A stretch of DNA of 64,000 nt from assembly GCA_021713415.1 (NCBI GenBank), contig JAKJJQ010000004.1, positions 47,349-111,348 on the forward strand. Direction: 5' to 3'. The DNA comes from M0027 sp021713415. Lineage in GTDB: Bacteria > Pseudomonadota > Gammaproteobacteria > Francisellales > Francisellaceae. The translations under genes were made by a program, and so were the position numbers. Shown here piece after piece: positions 63,904-64,000 of the stretch. Every line of letters starts with the position of its first letter. The first letter of the stretch is position 1. The notes beneath the pieces were generated by a model. The model did not search any database and was not told the DNA's origin. It worked only from the letters and a program-made list of their open reading frames with translations.

Positions 63904-64000
63904 TTAAAAGAGTCGCAATTGCGCTTCATCCAGTTTTAACCCTTGATTCTTAACATACCGCTCCACCACTTTCCAGTTACCTCCTTCACCAACTGTCCCA
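63904..64000 (-). CDS. tnpA: IS200/IS605-type TnpA transposase, C-terminal 31 residues
   Basis: The visible tail reads G-T-V-G-x5-K-V-V-E-R-Y-V-K-N-Q-G and ends in L-R-L-F. The G-T-V-G segment and Y-x-x-x-Q motif match the last helix of TnpA, which carries the catalytic tyrosine. The codon use is more GC-rich than the neighbouring genes. The rest lies beyond the window. Confidence 0.65.
   Translation of the reverse strand, partial: GTVGEGGNWKVVERYVKNQGLKLDEAQLRLF

Larger units (their letters stand above)
63881..64000 (-). mobile_element. IS200/IS605-family element, 3' end only
   Basis: The transposase tail and the terminal hairpin mark the end of an insertion sequence that continues past the right edge. 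The left boundary near 63881 is estimated from the hairpin and the point where AT-rich chromosomal sequence resumes; it could be about ten bases further left. No target duplication is expected for this family. Confidence 0.6.

Overview
The window is AT-rich throughout (roughly one third GC by eye). Its housekeeping genes are of gammaproteobacterial type: mdh, asnS, nusB-ribH-ribBA, pilD, glnD, dnaX next to the 4.5S RNA gene, pilT and yggS. An aryl polyene pigment cluster and a complete type VI secretion system (T6SS) sit among them. The best guess is a low-GC gammaproteobacterium near the Francisella / Fastidiosibacteraceae / Piscirickettsia part of the tree. This is inferred from composition and gene mix only. 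No tRNA, rRNA operon or CRISPR array was seen.

Region 1 (1-7.67 kb, minus strand) is a tightly coupled operon for an aryl polyene. It reads, in transcription order, a chain-length-factor-like ketosynthase, an acyltransferase, two acyl carrier proteins, a membrane protein, an AMP ligase, a dehydratase, a glycosyltransferase, an LpxL-like acyltransferase, a thioesterase, a LolA-like carrier and an MMPL exporter. The exporter runs off the left edge, and the remaining ketosynthases, ketoreductase and second dehydratase should lie beyond it. A lipoprotein gene and a methyltransferase gene are transcribed divergently at 7.86-9.40 kb and probably belong to the same pathway.

Region 2 (9.4-36.7 kb) is mostly core genome. 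It carries central metabolism, translation, riboflavin synthesis (RibB fused to a GTP cyclohydrolase II domain that lacks the zinc cysteines), K+ and Mg2+ transport, a mechanosensitive channel, nitrogen signalling (glnD), replication (dnaX) and type IV pili (pilD, pilT). Several less ordinary genes are mixed in: a bacterial pentameric ligand-gated ion channel homologue (18.1 kb), a cupin-like orphan (25.5 kb), a 371-residue orphan (16.7 kb), and a two-gene unit (33.7-36.7 kb). That unit couples a secreted protein with eight P-x-x-V repeats to a membrane diguanylate cyclase.

Region 3 (36.7-60.1 kb) is a complete T6SS in two divergent operons. The minus-strand operon is tssB-tssC-hcp-tssE-tssF-tssG-tssJ-tssK-tssL-tssM-tssA. 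The plus-strand operon holds a DUF2169/pentapeptide-repeat protein, a second pentapeptide-repeat protein, a DUF3540 protein, a DUF4150 PAAR-like tip, VgrG and ClpV. The shared promoter region carries a good sigma-70-type promoter and three copies of an ATAGCAT motif.

Region 4 (60.4-64 kb) has a small four-helix membrane protein, an aldo/keto reductase and Bcr/CflA-type MFS pair, and a DUF4396 membrane protein. The 5' end of the DUF4396 gene appears to have been cut off by an IS200/IS605-type element that runs off the right edge.
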